The position numbers and the translations under genes are program-made. From Actinomycetota bacterium (lineage in GTDB: Bacteria; Actinomycetota; Actinomycetes; S36-B12), in assembly GCA_016717115.1 (NCBI GenBank), contig JADKGE010000001.1, positions 1 through 64,000 of the forward strand: a DNA stretch of 64,000 bases, in the 5' to 3' direction. The notes beneath the pieces were generated by a model. That model had not been told where the DNA came from. It saw only the letters and a list, made by a program, of their open reading frames with translations, and searched no databases. Numbering within the stretch: position 1 is the stretch's first letter; the number at the start of each line of letters is the position of its first letter. Positions 15,714 to 23,968 of the stretch are shown here, piece after piece.

Positions 15714-18706
15714 GCGGCCGAGGCGTTGGGCGAGGGCGCGGGGGTGGCGGTCGGGGTGGGCGCGGTCGAGGGCACGAGCTCGGGGAAGAGCTGCGCCTCG
15801 GCCGCCGCAGCCTCGTCGAGCGCCGCCTTCAGCTCGGCCTGCGCCTCGCCGTAGGCCGCGAAGTCGCCCTTGGCCAGGGCGCGCTGGCCGGCATCATAGG
15901 CAGACGCCGCCCGGGCGAGGGCGGTAGCGAGGGTCGTCGCCGGATCGGCATCGGTGGACGGCGACGGGCTCGGCGTCGCTTGACCCTCGCCGCCCCCGCT
16001 CGGGGTGTTCGGGTCAGGCAGCGCCTCGGTCCCGGAATCGGGGCTGGCACCGAACACCTTGGCCAAAGCTGCGGTGAGGGTGTTCTCCATGGCCACGTTC
16101 GAGCCGTAACCCACGAGGATCTTGCGCAGCAGCGGATAGCCGTCCTGCGAGGCGCGCAGGTAGACCGGCTCCACGTAGAGCAGGCCGTCGTTGAACGGCA
16201 GGCTAAGCAGGTTGCCGAGCTCGACCTGCGACCCGCCCGCGCGCAGCAGCGACAGCTGCGAGCTGACAAGCGGATCGGACTCGAAGTTGTTCTGCACCTG
16301 CTGCGGGCCGGGGATGGTCGTGTTGCTCGGCAGCTGCAGGACGCGCATCTTCCCGTAGCCCTCTCCCGGCGCGGAGTCGACGGACATGAAGGCGGCCAGC
16401 GTCTGGCGTCGCTGCGGGGCGAACGTCGTGGTGAGCGAGAACGTCGGCGCGTCTTGATCGGGCATTTGCAGCGTCAGGTAGTACGGCGGCTGGAACACCT
16501 GCGCCGGCGACACCGTTGGGTCGTTGGGGACGATCCACACGTCGGTGCCGTTGTAGAAGGTCGACGCGTCGGTGACGTGGTAGCGGCTGAGAATCGCCCG
16601 CTGGATCTTGAACAGGTCTTGCGGGTAGCGCACATGGTCCATCACCGAGTCGGGCATGCTCGACACGGGCTGCACGACGCCGGGGAAGGCATTCATCCAC
16701 GTCAGCAGAACCGGATCGCTCGGATCCCAGGCGTAAAGCGTGACGGTGCCGTCGTAGGCGTCGACAACGGCCTTGACGGAGTTCCGCACGTAGTTGGCCT
16801 GATCGCGCGGCAGCAGCCCGGACGGGATCGTGCGGGAGCTGACCGAGTCGCTCGTGGCATCGCTGAGGCTGACGCGGCTGCTGTAGGGGTACTCGTTCGA
16901 CAGGGTGTAGCCGTCGACGATCCACTTGATGCGGCCGTCGGCGACGATGGGATACGGATCCTGGTCGAGGGTCAGCCAAGGGGCGACCTTCTCCACTCGC
17001 GTCAGCGGGTCGCGGTCCCACATGATGCGCGAGTCGGGGTTGACGAGGTCGGACAGCAGGAGGTTCGCGTCCTGGAACTTCGTCGCGAAGACGAGGCGGT
17101 CGAAGATCGAGCCCATGCCCACGCCACCGCTGCCGGTGTAGGTGTTCGTCTTCTGGCCCGTGGGGCTCGCGTCGTCGGGGTAGTCGAGCTCGACGGGAGT
17201 GGAGCCCTTGGGAGCGCCGACGATCGAGTAGATGGGCGACAGCTCGCCGAAGTAGACGCGGGGCTGCGTGACCTCGAGGCTGCCCGACGGGGGGATGTCG
17301 CTCTCGAAGAAGTCGGGCTGGCCGTCGGTCTGGGCCGTGTTGTCGTAGGCCGACACGAAGCCGTAGCCGTGCGTGTACACGAGCCGGTCGTTGGTCCAGT
17401 TGCGCTGTCCGTCGGGGATGCCGGCGAGGTTGATCTCGCGCACCGCGACGATGGCGCCTCGCTTCGCCTCGTCGAGCGTGTAGCGGTCGACGTCGAGCTT
17501 GCTGTTGAACGAGTAGTAGCCGCGGATCTGCTGCAGCTGGTTGAACGTCGGCGACACGACAGCCGGATCGAGCAGGCGGATGTTGTTTAGGGTGCCCGCG
17601 CTGGCGTTCAGGGTTGTTTGCGTCGGCGGTGATACGGTGTTCGGGTAGTCGGTGACTTCGGAGTCGGCGATGTCGTAGGCGTCGCGCGTGGCATTGATGT
17701 TGCGCTCGAGGTAGGACTGCTCGCGGACCAGCTCGCTCGGTCGCACCTGGAACTGCTGCACCAGCATCGGGTACAGGGCGCCCACGACGATGCTCGTGAG
17801 CACGAGCAGGCCGGCGCCGATCACCGGGATGACCCACTGGCGGCGGAAGACGTTGATGAAGAACAGCAGCGCCACGAGCACCGACACCGCAGCGAGGATG
17901 TTCAGCGCGGGCAGCACGGCGTTGACGTCGGTGTACTTCAGGCCGGTGAAGCCCGCGACCAGCGTCTCGCTCTTGGTCGCCAGGCCGAAGCGGTCGTACC
18001 AGTACGACACGGCCTTGAGCAGCACGAACAGCCCGATCAGCAGCGACAGCTGCGCCTGGGCGGCATGGGAGGCGCGGTCGCCCTTCGGCTGGAGCCGCAG
18101 GCCGCCGTAGACGTACTGCACGACGATGACCGCCATGATGCACAGCAGCACGACGGCGAAGCCGAAGCCGATCAGGAACCGGATGAACGGCAGCGTGAAC
18201 GTGTAGAACGAGAGGTCGAGGCCGAACTGCGGATCGGTGATGTTGAACGGCACCGCGTTGCGCCACAGCAGGTAGGTGCCCCACTCCGAAGCGGCCGTGA
18301 GGCCCGCGATGAACCCCAGGCCGACCGAGGCGGACAGCGTGAGAAGGCGGCGGAACGGCTCGATGGCGATGCGGTAGCGCTCGAGGCTGGCCTGCTCGGG
18401 GGTCATGCCCATGAACGTGGGACGTGTGCGCCAGGCGATCCACATCGACGCTGCGATCGCGACCCCCATGATCGCGCCGAACACGAGGAACATCACGGCC
18501 CTGGTGACGAGCGAGGTGGTGAAGACCTGCGTCTGGTCGACCGAGTCGAACCACAGCCAGTCGGTGTAGAAGCCCGTGAAGACGACGAAGGCCCCCACGA
18601 GAACGGCCAGGATGATCAGCGTGGGCAGCAGCACGCCGCGACGACGCGGGCGCTCCTCAGGCGGGGCACCGCCGGGGCCGCCCATGGTCGGCATCTCGAA
18701 GCTCAT
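15710..18706 (-). CDS. UPF0182 family membrane protein
   Basis: A 998-residue membrane protein of the actinobacterial UPF0182 family (Rv3193c-like). After a cytoplasmic Pro/Gly-rich start, seven or so hydrophobic segments occupy residues 25-330, the first with the conserved FYTDWLWFDSV pattern. The large remainder is an extracytoplasmic domain with typical stretches (HGYGFVSAYDN, WDRDPLTRVEKVAPWL). The last 120 residues are low-complexity Ala/Glu/Pro-rich with a predicted helix. Function is unknown in all members. It sits downstream of the PDZ-protease gene, the same order as in mycobacteria, and upstream of the methyltransferase with overlap. Confidence 0.92.
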   Translation of the reverse strand: MSFEMPTMGGPGGAPPEERPRRRGVLLPTLIILAVLVGAFVVFTGFYTDWLWFDSVDQTQVFTTSLVTRAVMFLVFGAIMGVAIAASMWIAWRTRPTFMGMTPEQASLERYRIAIEPFRRLLTLSASVGLGFIAGLTAASEWGTYLLWRNAVPFNITDPQFGLDLSFYTFTLPFIRFLIGFGFAVVLLCIMAVIVVQYVYGGLRLQPKGDRASHAAQAQLSLLIGLFVLLKAVSYWYDRFGLATKSETLVAGFTGLKYTDVNAVLPALNILAAVSVLVALLFFINVFRRQWVIPVIGAGLLVLTSIVVGALYPMLVQQFQVRPSELVREQSYLERNINATRDAYDIADSEVTDYPNTVSPPTQTTLNASAGTLNNIRLLDPAVVSPTFNQLQQIRGYYSFNSKLDVDRYTLDEAKRGAIVAVREINLAGIPDGQRNWTNDRLVYTHGYGFVSAYDNTAQTDGQPDFFESDIPPSGSLEVTQPRVYFGELSPIYSIVGAPKGSTPVELDYPDDASPTGQKTNTYTGSGGVGMGSIFDRLVFATKFQDANLLLSDLVNPDSRIMWDRDPLTRVEKVAPWLTLDQDPYPIVADGRIKWIVDGYTLSNEYPYSSRVSLSDATSDSVSSRTIPSGLLPRDQANYVRNSVKAVVDAYDGTVTLYAWDPSDPVLLTWMNAFPGVVQPVSSMPDSVMDHVRYPQDLFKIQRAILSRYHVTDASTFYNGTDVWIVPNDPTVSPAQVFQPPYYLTLQMPDQDAPTFSLTTTFAPQRRQTLAAFMSVDSAPGEGYGKMRVLQLPSNTTIPGPQQVQNNFESDPLVSSQLSLLRAGGSQVELGNLLSLPFNDGLLYVEPVYLRASQDGYPLLRKILVGYGSNVAMENTLTAALAKVFGASPDSGTEALPDPNTPSGGGEGQATPSPSPSTDADPATTLATALARAASAYDAGQRALAKGDFAAYGEAQAELKAALDEAAAAEAQLFPELVPSTAPTPTATPAPSPNASAA

Positions 18707-18715
18707 CTCATGAAC

Positions 18716-19895
18716 CTACGTCACCGGCGTCGGGCACGACACAACAGGCTGACCACTCGTGAAGGCCTTGATCGCCTCGATGCCCTCGGTGAGGGTCTCC
18801 ACCGGCACGACGGTGAGCCCATCGGGGATGTGGCCGGCGGCCTCGGTGCAGTGCGCCTTCGGCATGAGGAACAGCTCGGCGCCGGTATTGCGGGCACCCG
18901 CCAGCTTCTGCCGGATGCCCCCGATCGGGCCCACGGTGCCATCGGGGTCGATCGTGCCGGTCCCGGCGATGTGCCTGCCGTCGGTGAGGCTGTCGGGGGT
19001 CAGCTTGTCGACGATGCCCGTGGCGAACATCAGGCCGGCGCTCGGGCCGCCCACGTCCGTCAGCGTGAAGTCGATCGGGAAGTCGGCCGCGTACAGGGTG
19101 CCCACCCCGATGCCGATGTAGGGCACGGTGGGGTCCTCCGGATTCGGCGCGGACGTGACCGTGACCTTCTGCTCAACATTGTCTTGGAGGCCGCCGTCCA
19201 GCTCGACGCCGTCGCGAAGGACGGTGATCTCGAAGGTCGTGCCGATCGGGGCCGAACGGATCGTGGTGGCCACCTGGTCGGGCTGCGTGACCTCCTTGCC
19301 GTCGATGCGCACGATCTCGTCCTTGGGCAGCAGCAGCCCGTCGGAGGGCGAATCGCCGTAGACCGCGGAGACGACGATCCGGCTGTTGACGGGCTTGTCG
19401 AGGAAGGTCATGGCGGCCGCGATGGCGTCGGACTCCGAGGTGCTGAACAGCATCGCCTGACGCTGCTTCACCTCCTCGCCGGTGACGTCGTCGGGGAAGA
19501 TCAGCTCGCGCGGCACGGACAGCGTCGCTCGAGTCGAGCCACGATGCGATCGCGTCGACGAACGTCAGCCCGCCGCGGGGTCCGCCCGACTCCAGCACGG
19601 TGGTCATGTCGAGGTTGCCGGTGACCGGGAAGGTCTCGGTGCCGCTGATCTTGATCACGGGCTGGCCGTCGTCCTCGCCGATGACGTTGAACGTCGGGCC
19701 TGGTGCCAGCTTGACGAACGGCACCGGCATGAGGAAGGCGATCGCCAGCAGGCCGAGGGTGGTGAGCGCGCTGATGATGAGCATCCAGCCACGCCGCGTG
19801 GGGTGCGCGAGCGCCTCGAGCCAGCCCGAGGGCACGTAGTCAGTCTCGCTCGGCTCGTCGACGGGCGACAGGGCCGGCTCGGGGGATTCGGTCAC
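18716..19895 (-). pseudogene. PDZ-containing Lon-type (S16) protease, frameshifted
   Basis: Corresponds to the YlbL/Rv3194c-type secreted PDZ-S16 protease. The N-terminal part (GTG 19,895; a membrane anchor MLIISALTTLGLLAIAFLM; KLAPGPTFNVIG; VDAIASWL) lies in one frame and the PDZ plus protease part (VPRELIFPDDV; LLLPKDEIVRIDGKEV; DVGGPSAGLMFA with the catalytic Ser; GTGTIDPDGTVGPIGGIRQK with the Lys) in another. One extra base near 19,523-19,537 separates them. The join would restore about 392 residues. It is coupled by GTGA to the small membrane protein upstream. Either a sequence error or a recent lesion; all catalytic motifs remain. Confidence 0.82.
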
Positions 19896-20107
19896 GCGCC
19901 GTCCCGCGGATCGGCATCGGGGCCGGCCTCGGTGGGAGTCTCGGCCTGAGACGGCATGGGCCGTTCCATCGCCTCTTGCATCCGACGCAGTCGCGCCATC
20001 GAGTCCTCCGCGGTCGTGGGCTTGCTGGGGCGGCCCCGCAGCGCGAAGAACGCCACCGCCAGGACTGTCGCCATCAGCGGGATGAGCCACCACGCCAGCG
20101 CAGACAC
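19892..20107 (-). CDS. Small single-span membrane protein
   Basis: A 71-residue protein from GTG 20,107 with GAGGAG six to seven bases upstream (a TTG at 20,110 would add one residue). One hydrophobic helix (LAWWLIPLMATVLAVAFFAL) is followed by a basic, then Glu/Pro-rich cytoplasmic tail containing AEDSMARLRRMQEAM. The stop overlaps the GTG of the PDZ-protease gene, so the two are co-translated. Function unknown; a partner or substrate-adaptor of the membrane protease is plausible but not shown. Confidence 0.72.
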   Translation of the reverse strand: MSALAWWLIPLMATVLAVAFFALRGRPSKPTTAEDSMARLRRMQEAMERPMPSQAETPTEAGPDADPRDGA

Positions 20108-20174
20108 CAAGGACTCCTCACGACTCTCCGAGGCACCGATCGCTCATCCGTGCGATGTTGGACGAGACAGCCTC

Positions 20175-20300
20175 GTCACCGGTTCCCCCCAAGGGTACGC
20201 GGTAGGTCGCCGGGCCCCGCAAAGCGACGGACCCCCGGGTCTCTCCACACGGTTCGCCTTCCCCTTGCGAACGTGCGTGTTATCCCGGGGGTCCAACGCC
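20175..20300 (-). ncRNA. Candidate structured 5' leader of membrane-protease operon
   Basis: On the minus strand, upstream of the small membrane protein, an 11-bp perfect outer stem (20,229-20,239 with 20,284-20,294; GGACCCCCGGG) encloses an inner stem (GTTCGC/GCGAAC at 20,252-20,257 and 20,267-20,272, loop of nine). Further downstream in the transcript is GGGGGGAACC. The size and structure would suit a cis-regulatory RNA, but I cannot assign it to a known riboswitch class. Confidence 0.3.
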
Positions 20301-20361
20301 GATGAACCTAGGAGCCCCGCTGCTGGGAGTCAACGCGAATCGGCTTTTCGTAAGGAAGGCC

Positions 20362-20500
20362 TGTGGACATGCTGTGCGCATGCTGGGGACGCGCTCGCGT
20401 GTCGCTGTGGACGGCAGGTGCATAGAGCTGGGGACAAGGCTGTAGACAGTTGCGGAAAACAGCCTCTGACCAGCGCTAATGCCAGCGCCTGCCTGTGGAC
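20362..20500. promoter_or_regulatory. Cluster of DnaA-box-like sites
   Basis: Five near matches to TGTGGACAA, all in the same orientation: TGTGGACAT (20,362), TGTGGACGG (20,406), TGGGGACAA (20,429), TGTAGACAG (20,441) and TGTGGACGA (20,494). They lie in a 450-base intergenic stretch (20,111-20,564) that otherwise holds only the leader structure. Possibly DnaA binding sites. Confidence 0.35.
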
Positions 20501-20564
20501 GAAAAATAGTTCCGTCCGCTTACCTTCCGTTCACCCACGCTCCACCGCATCGAGATCCGGCGGA

Positions 20565-21137
20565 TCAGCGCTCCGCCGCGGGGGTGGCGACCGCCGCCGC
20601 GATCATGCTCAGGACCGCCGCGTCGAGGTCCGCAGGGAGCGCGTCGAGGGCGAACCAGCGCAGATCGTCGGACTCCTCGCTGATGACCGCCTTCGACCCG
20701 TCCGGCACGGTGGCGATGAACTGCACGTCGAGGTGCTCGCTTCGACCGTCGGCGCATCGGACCGGATGGCGATCGATGTGCGCGGGCAGCTCCGACAGCG
20801 TTACGTCGCTGATGCCGCCCTCCTCGATCGTCTCTCGGATGGCCGCGTCGCGGACGGAGGCGTCGCCCACCTCGCAGTGCCCGCCGAGCTGGAGCCAGCG
20901 ACCGGCCTTGGGGTGCAGGGTGAGGAGCACGTTGCGGCGCGACTCGTCGACGACCAGGGCACTCGCCGTCAGGTGGCCGATCCGGCAGTCGCGGGACATG
21001 GCATCGGGATGGGCGTCGAGGAAGGCGAGGTAGTCGTCGCGCAGTCGGCGCTGACCGGGCTCCCCCGGCTGCCATCGGGTGAGCAGGGCGCGGGCGTCCT
21101 CGTGCAGTGTCGTGAAGGCCGGGTCGAGCGGATTCAC
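20565..21137 (-). CDS. Nudix hydrolase
   Basis: A 190-residue Nudix protein from GTG 21,137. The Nudix box reads GGHCEVGDASVRDAAIRE followed by TIEEGGI, with all key Gly, Glu and Arg positions. It would hydrolyse a nucleoside-diphosphate-linked substrate with divalent metal; the substrate is not evident. The N-terminal 50 residues are helical (LHEDARALLTRW, RRLRDDYLAFLDAH). The start overlaps the stop of the DUF2342-type gene (GTGA). This gene has no counterpart that I recall in the corresponding mycobacterial locus. Confidence 0.87.
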   Translation of the reverse strand: MNPLDPAFTTLHEDARALLTRWQPGEPGQRRLRDDYLAFLDAHPDAMSRDCRIGHLTASALVVDESRRNVLLTLHPKAGRWLQLGGHCEVGDASVRDAAIRETIEEGGISDVTLSELPAHIDRHPVRCADGRSEHLDVQFIATVPDGSKAVISEESDDLRWFALDALPADLDAAVLSMIAAAVATPAAER

Positions 21138-22582
21138 TCCGCGGTCGGCTCGATCGTGGGGTCGCCCTCGTCGAGGCCGTAGGTCATCTCCGTGGCGCTG
21201 TCCTCGATGAAGCCGAGGGGGTCGCCGAGGTCGTCCGGGCCGGGCAGCAGGTCGGGGTGCGCCCAGAGCGCGTCGCGCGACGGGGCGCCGCGACCCGCGC
21301 GCACGACCGCGAAGAGCGTCGCCGCCTCGCGAGCGAGCCGGGGGCGCAGTTCCATGCCGATGAGCGTCGCGAATGTCTTCTCCGCCGGACCGCCGGCCGC
21401 CCGACGGCGACGGATGGTCTCGCGCAGCTGGACCGACGACGGGAGGCGCCCGGCGATGGCGGTGTCGACGACGTCGTCGACCCATCCCTCCACCAGGGCC
21501 AGCAGCGTCTCGAGCCGCGCGATGGCAGCAGCCTGCTCGGGGGTGTCCTCCGGCTGGAGGAGGCCGCTGCCCATGAGCTGCTGCAGCGCGTCAGGGTTGC
21601 TCATGTCGACCTCGCCCATGGCCTCGGCGAGACGGGACTCGTCGACGCGCACGCCCCGGGCGTACTCCTCGACGGCGCCGATGACCCGGGGGCGCAGCCA
21701 GGCCACGTGCGCGAAGAGGCGCTGGTGGGCGCTCTCTCGCAGAGCCAGGTAGAGGCGGACGTCGTCGACCGGCAGGCCGAGCCCCTCGCCGAACGCCTCG
21801 ACGTTGCGCGGGAGCAGGGCGCCCTGCGGCTGCGAGGTCAGGGGGATCCCGATGTCGGACGCGCTGACGACGTCTCCAGCCAGTGCGGCGAGCGCCTCGC
21901 CGAGCTGCATGCTGAAGGCGACGACCCCGAGCTGCTGGACCATGCCGAGCATCGGGCCGATCATCTGGGCCATCTCGGGCGGGATGCCCTCGGGGAACAT
22001 GCCGCGGAACTGCTCGGGCAGGTTCTCGGTCATCGCGTTCAGGTCGAGATCGGCACCGGCGCCCGGGAGGGTCTGGCCGACCACGGACTGCATGTGCTCG
22101 GCGATCGGCTCGATCACCGTGCGCCAGACCGGCAGCGTCGCTTCGAACCACTCCGAACGGCTCCAGGCGAGGGGGGCGGAGATGGAGGCCGGGAACGTGA
22201 CGGCGGGATCGAGCCACACGTCGGCCAGCCGGATGGCCTCGACGACGGCGCGCCGCTGGGCCTCGCTGACGGACGGATCGCCCTCGGCCGCCAGCTTCTT
22301 GCGTGCCACATCGCTGACCATGGCCCAGTTGACCGGGCCGGCGGGCTCGCCGCTCGCTTGTCCGGCCTGCATCATCGCGCCGAGCTGCTGGAGCGCGGCG
22401 CCCAGGGAGGAGATGTCGAAGCCGCCCCCACCGGGACCGCCGAGGCCACCGAAGCCGAAGCCACCGGGACCGCCCGGGCCGATCGGGTCATCCGGGCCGC
22501 CGGGTCCACCGGGTCCACCGGAACCGGGAACGTCGGGCTCATTGCTGCTCATGCCGAAACCGAACGGGACGTCTCCACTCAT
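21134..22582 (-). CDS. DUF2342/zincin-like putative hydrolase (Rv3195-like)
   Basis: A 482-residue protein. After a Gly/Pro-rich leader (residues 15-60, tandem GGPGGPG units) comes a conserved helical domain: VNWAMVSDVARKK, EAIRLADVWLD, WSRSEWFEATLPVWR, and a C-terminal ALVEGWVDDVVDTAI and RRRRAAGGPAEKTFATLIGMELRPR. These are hallmarks of the actinobacterial family annotated as zinc-dependent metalloprotease or putative hydrolase. I do not see a HExxH zinc site, so protease activity is unproven here. Located between the zinc-ribbon gene and the Nudix gene, near the PDZ protease as in mycobacteria. Confidence 0.82.
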   Translation of the reverse strand: MSGDVPFGFGMSSNEPDVPGSGGPGGPGGPDDPIGPGGPGGFGFGGLGGPGGGGFDISSLGAALQQLGAMMQAGQASGEPAGPVNWAMVSDVARKKLAAEGDPSVSEAQRRAVVEAIRLADVWLDPAVTFPASISAPLAWSRSEWFEATLPVWRTVIEPIAEHMQSVVGQTLPGAGADLDLNAMTENLPEQFRGMFPEGIPPEMAQMIGPMLGMVQQLGVVAFSMQLGEALAALAGDVVSASDIGIPLTSQPQGALLPRNVEAFGEGLGLPVDDVRLYLALRESAHQRLFAHVAWLRPRVIGAVEEYARGVRVDESRLAEAMGEVDMSNPDALQQLMGSGLLQPEDTPEQAAAIARLETLLALVEGWVDDVVDTAIAGRLPSSVQLRETIRRRRAAGGPAEKTFATLIGMELRPRLAREAATLFAVVRAGRGAPSRDALWAHPDLLPGPDDLGDPLGFIEDSATEMTYGLDEGDPTIEPTAE

Positions 22583-22644
22583 GAATCAACGGTATACGGC
22601 CGAGCCGGTTTCCCTCTCATGGCGGCCGTTCGCCCACAGCATGA

Positions 22645-22708
22645 CGCCGACTGCAGCGTCCGGCGTCGGTCAGCCGCGGCTCAATGACGCGGGACGCTGC
22701 AGTCGGCG
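22645..22708. repeat. REP-like palindromic element, copy 2
   Basis: Same 64-base element as at 12,634-12,697 but inverted. Arms 22,645-22,665 and 22,688-22,708 have one mismatch; the loop is the reverse complement of the copy-1 loop with only a few differences. It lies downstream of the zinc-ribbon gene and upstream of the DUF2342-type gene. Confidence 0.8.
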
Positions 22709-22783
22709 ACAGAGAACGAGGCGGCGACCGTGTGGTCGCCGCCTCGTCATGCGCTCTTGCGCGAGCGTGTTCGGTGCTGGTTG

Positions 22784-22939
22784 TTAGGCCTTGCCCAGAA
22801 TGCGGGTCACCTTGGTGCCGCAGACAGGGCAGATGCCCTTGGCGAAACGGCGACCGTTCGTCTCTTCGACGTGTCCGGTGAACTCCCGCTTCTCCTTGCA
22901 CTTCACGCAGTACGCCTCGCCGGTGTAGCTCTCGGCCAT
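22784..22939 (-). CDS. DUF5679-like zinc-ribbon protein
   Basis: A 51-residue protein starting MAESYTGEAYCVKCKEKREF from ATG 22,939, with two CxxC pairs (CVKC and CPVC) spaced to bind one zinc ion. This tiny family is widespread in actinobacteria and has no known role. A GGAGGG ribosome site lies about eight bases upstream of the start. It is monocistronic and is followed by the REP-like palindrome. Confidence 0.86.
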   Translation of the reverse strand: MAESYTGEAYCVKCKEKREFTGHVEETNGRRFAKGICPVCGTKVTRILGKA

Positions 22940-23094
22940 CGGGCCCTCCTGTATATCCGTCAGTACCGCGTGGCCGCGGTCGGCAGCTGGTGCCACCTAG
23001 GGGTTCCCCCCGCTTGGTCTCCTCCACCCTAGGGCAGCGAGTGGCGCGTTCTACACGCGCAACGCCCCTGAGGGACGGTTGGCGCCGCCGCCCC

Positions 23095-23103
23095 TGTGGA
23101 TAA
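23095..23103. promoter_or_regulatory. Perfect DnaA-box match
   Basis: TGTGGATAA, the reverse complement of the classical TTATCCACA box, located between the zinc-ribbon gene and the septum-formation-like gene. A single site; function not known. Confidence 0.3.
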
Positions 23104-23121
23104 CTTAGGACATTCCGGACA

Positions 23122-23865
23122 TTACGGAATCCTGGTGTAGCAGAACGTGCGCTTGGAGCCCGTCGCCCAGTTCTCCTCCGTGGGGTAGGAGTACTCACGT
23201 CCCGGACCGCAGAGCTGGGCGGCGGCGGCGGAGATCACGTCCTCGCCGGGATAGTCCGTGTAGATGCTCGCCCACATGACCCAACGGAGCACCTGCCACC
23301 GCGGCGTCTTCGTGCACGGCACCGAGACCGGCGGCGCGAACGCATCGCGCCCTCCCGCGGCCGAGTTGCAGTACAGCAGCGAGGCCTTCGTGGCCGCACC
23401 CATCCCCTTGATCGGCCCCGTCATCGTCGTCAGCACCGCCCCCTTCTTGCCGCGGAACGCCACCGGGCCGGCGCCGCAGATGTAGCTCGGCCGCACCGAC
23501 CCACCCCCTCGGATCGCGAACGAGAACGCCTCGATGCGGACGGGGTTGCGCACCATCCCCGCGCGCGGCTGGTTGACGCCGAGCTGCTTCCAGACCGAGG
23601 CGTAGTCGCAGGCGGCCTCGGCGAAGTCGAAGGCGTTGACGTCGGCCGGCAAGTCGCTCGACTTCGTCACCTCGAAACTGTGCTTCCCGCTGCAGGGGAC
23701 CGGGCTGGCGCCGGGCCAGTAGCCCTCATAGGTCTGCTTGTCGGTGATGAGGAAGCACTCCCCCACCGCCGGCAGCGTCGCATTCGCCGAGGCCGGGGCC
23801 GGGACCGCCACCGCGGCGAGGGTCAGGGCTCCGAGGACCACGGCCAAGGGGCGGGCTGAACTCAT
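23122..23865 (-). CDS. Secreted septum-formation-domain-like protein
   Basis: A 247-residue exported protein from ATG 23,865. Signal peptide LAVVLGALTLAAVAVPAPASA, then a domain with the pattern VGECFLI, VPCSGKHSFEV and CDYAS, matching the septum-formation family in which a Cys pair brackets a C-x-x-x-H segment. A second half contains ICGAG, YCNSA, VPCTK, LCGPG and FCYTR. Cys residues are paired throughout, fitting an oxidised extracellular fold. The function of the family is unclear. No operon partner; the divergent M20 peptidase starts 104 bases away. Confidence 0.78.
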   Translation of the reverse strand: MSSARPLAVVLGALTLAAVAVPAPASANATLPAVGECFLITDKQTYEGYWPGASPVPCSGKHSFEVTKSSDLPADVNAFDFAEAACDYASVWKQLGVNQPRAGMVRNPVRIEAFSFAIRGGGSVRPSYICGAGPVAFRGKKGAVLTTMTGPIKGMGAATKASLLYCNSAAGGRDAFAPPVSVPCTKTPRWQVLRWVMWASIYTDYPGEDVISAAAAQLCGPGREYSYPTEENWATGSKRTFCYTRIP

Positions 23866-23968
23866 GGGGGCAGACTCCTGACGTCGAGTTGCCAGACACT
23901 TGCACGGACGCTGCGGCGGCACAAGAGTCGATCGCCCCTCGTCACGGCGTGCACGAGACAATGTCATC

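Noticed and set aside
16203..18554. Long antisense open frame across the UPF0182 gene
   Set aside because: Arg/Pro/His-rich composition with no family; a typical high-GC shadow of the real gene. The same holds for the long minus-strand frames over 254-4,140.
20175..20300. c-di-AMP riboswitch
   Set aside because: Only GGGGGGAACC resembles the class; the other conserved GGGGTGAATC-like block is missing.
21134..22582. Active zinc metalloprotease
   Set aside because: No HExxH motif is visible; only family-level similarity supports the label, so activity is not claimed.
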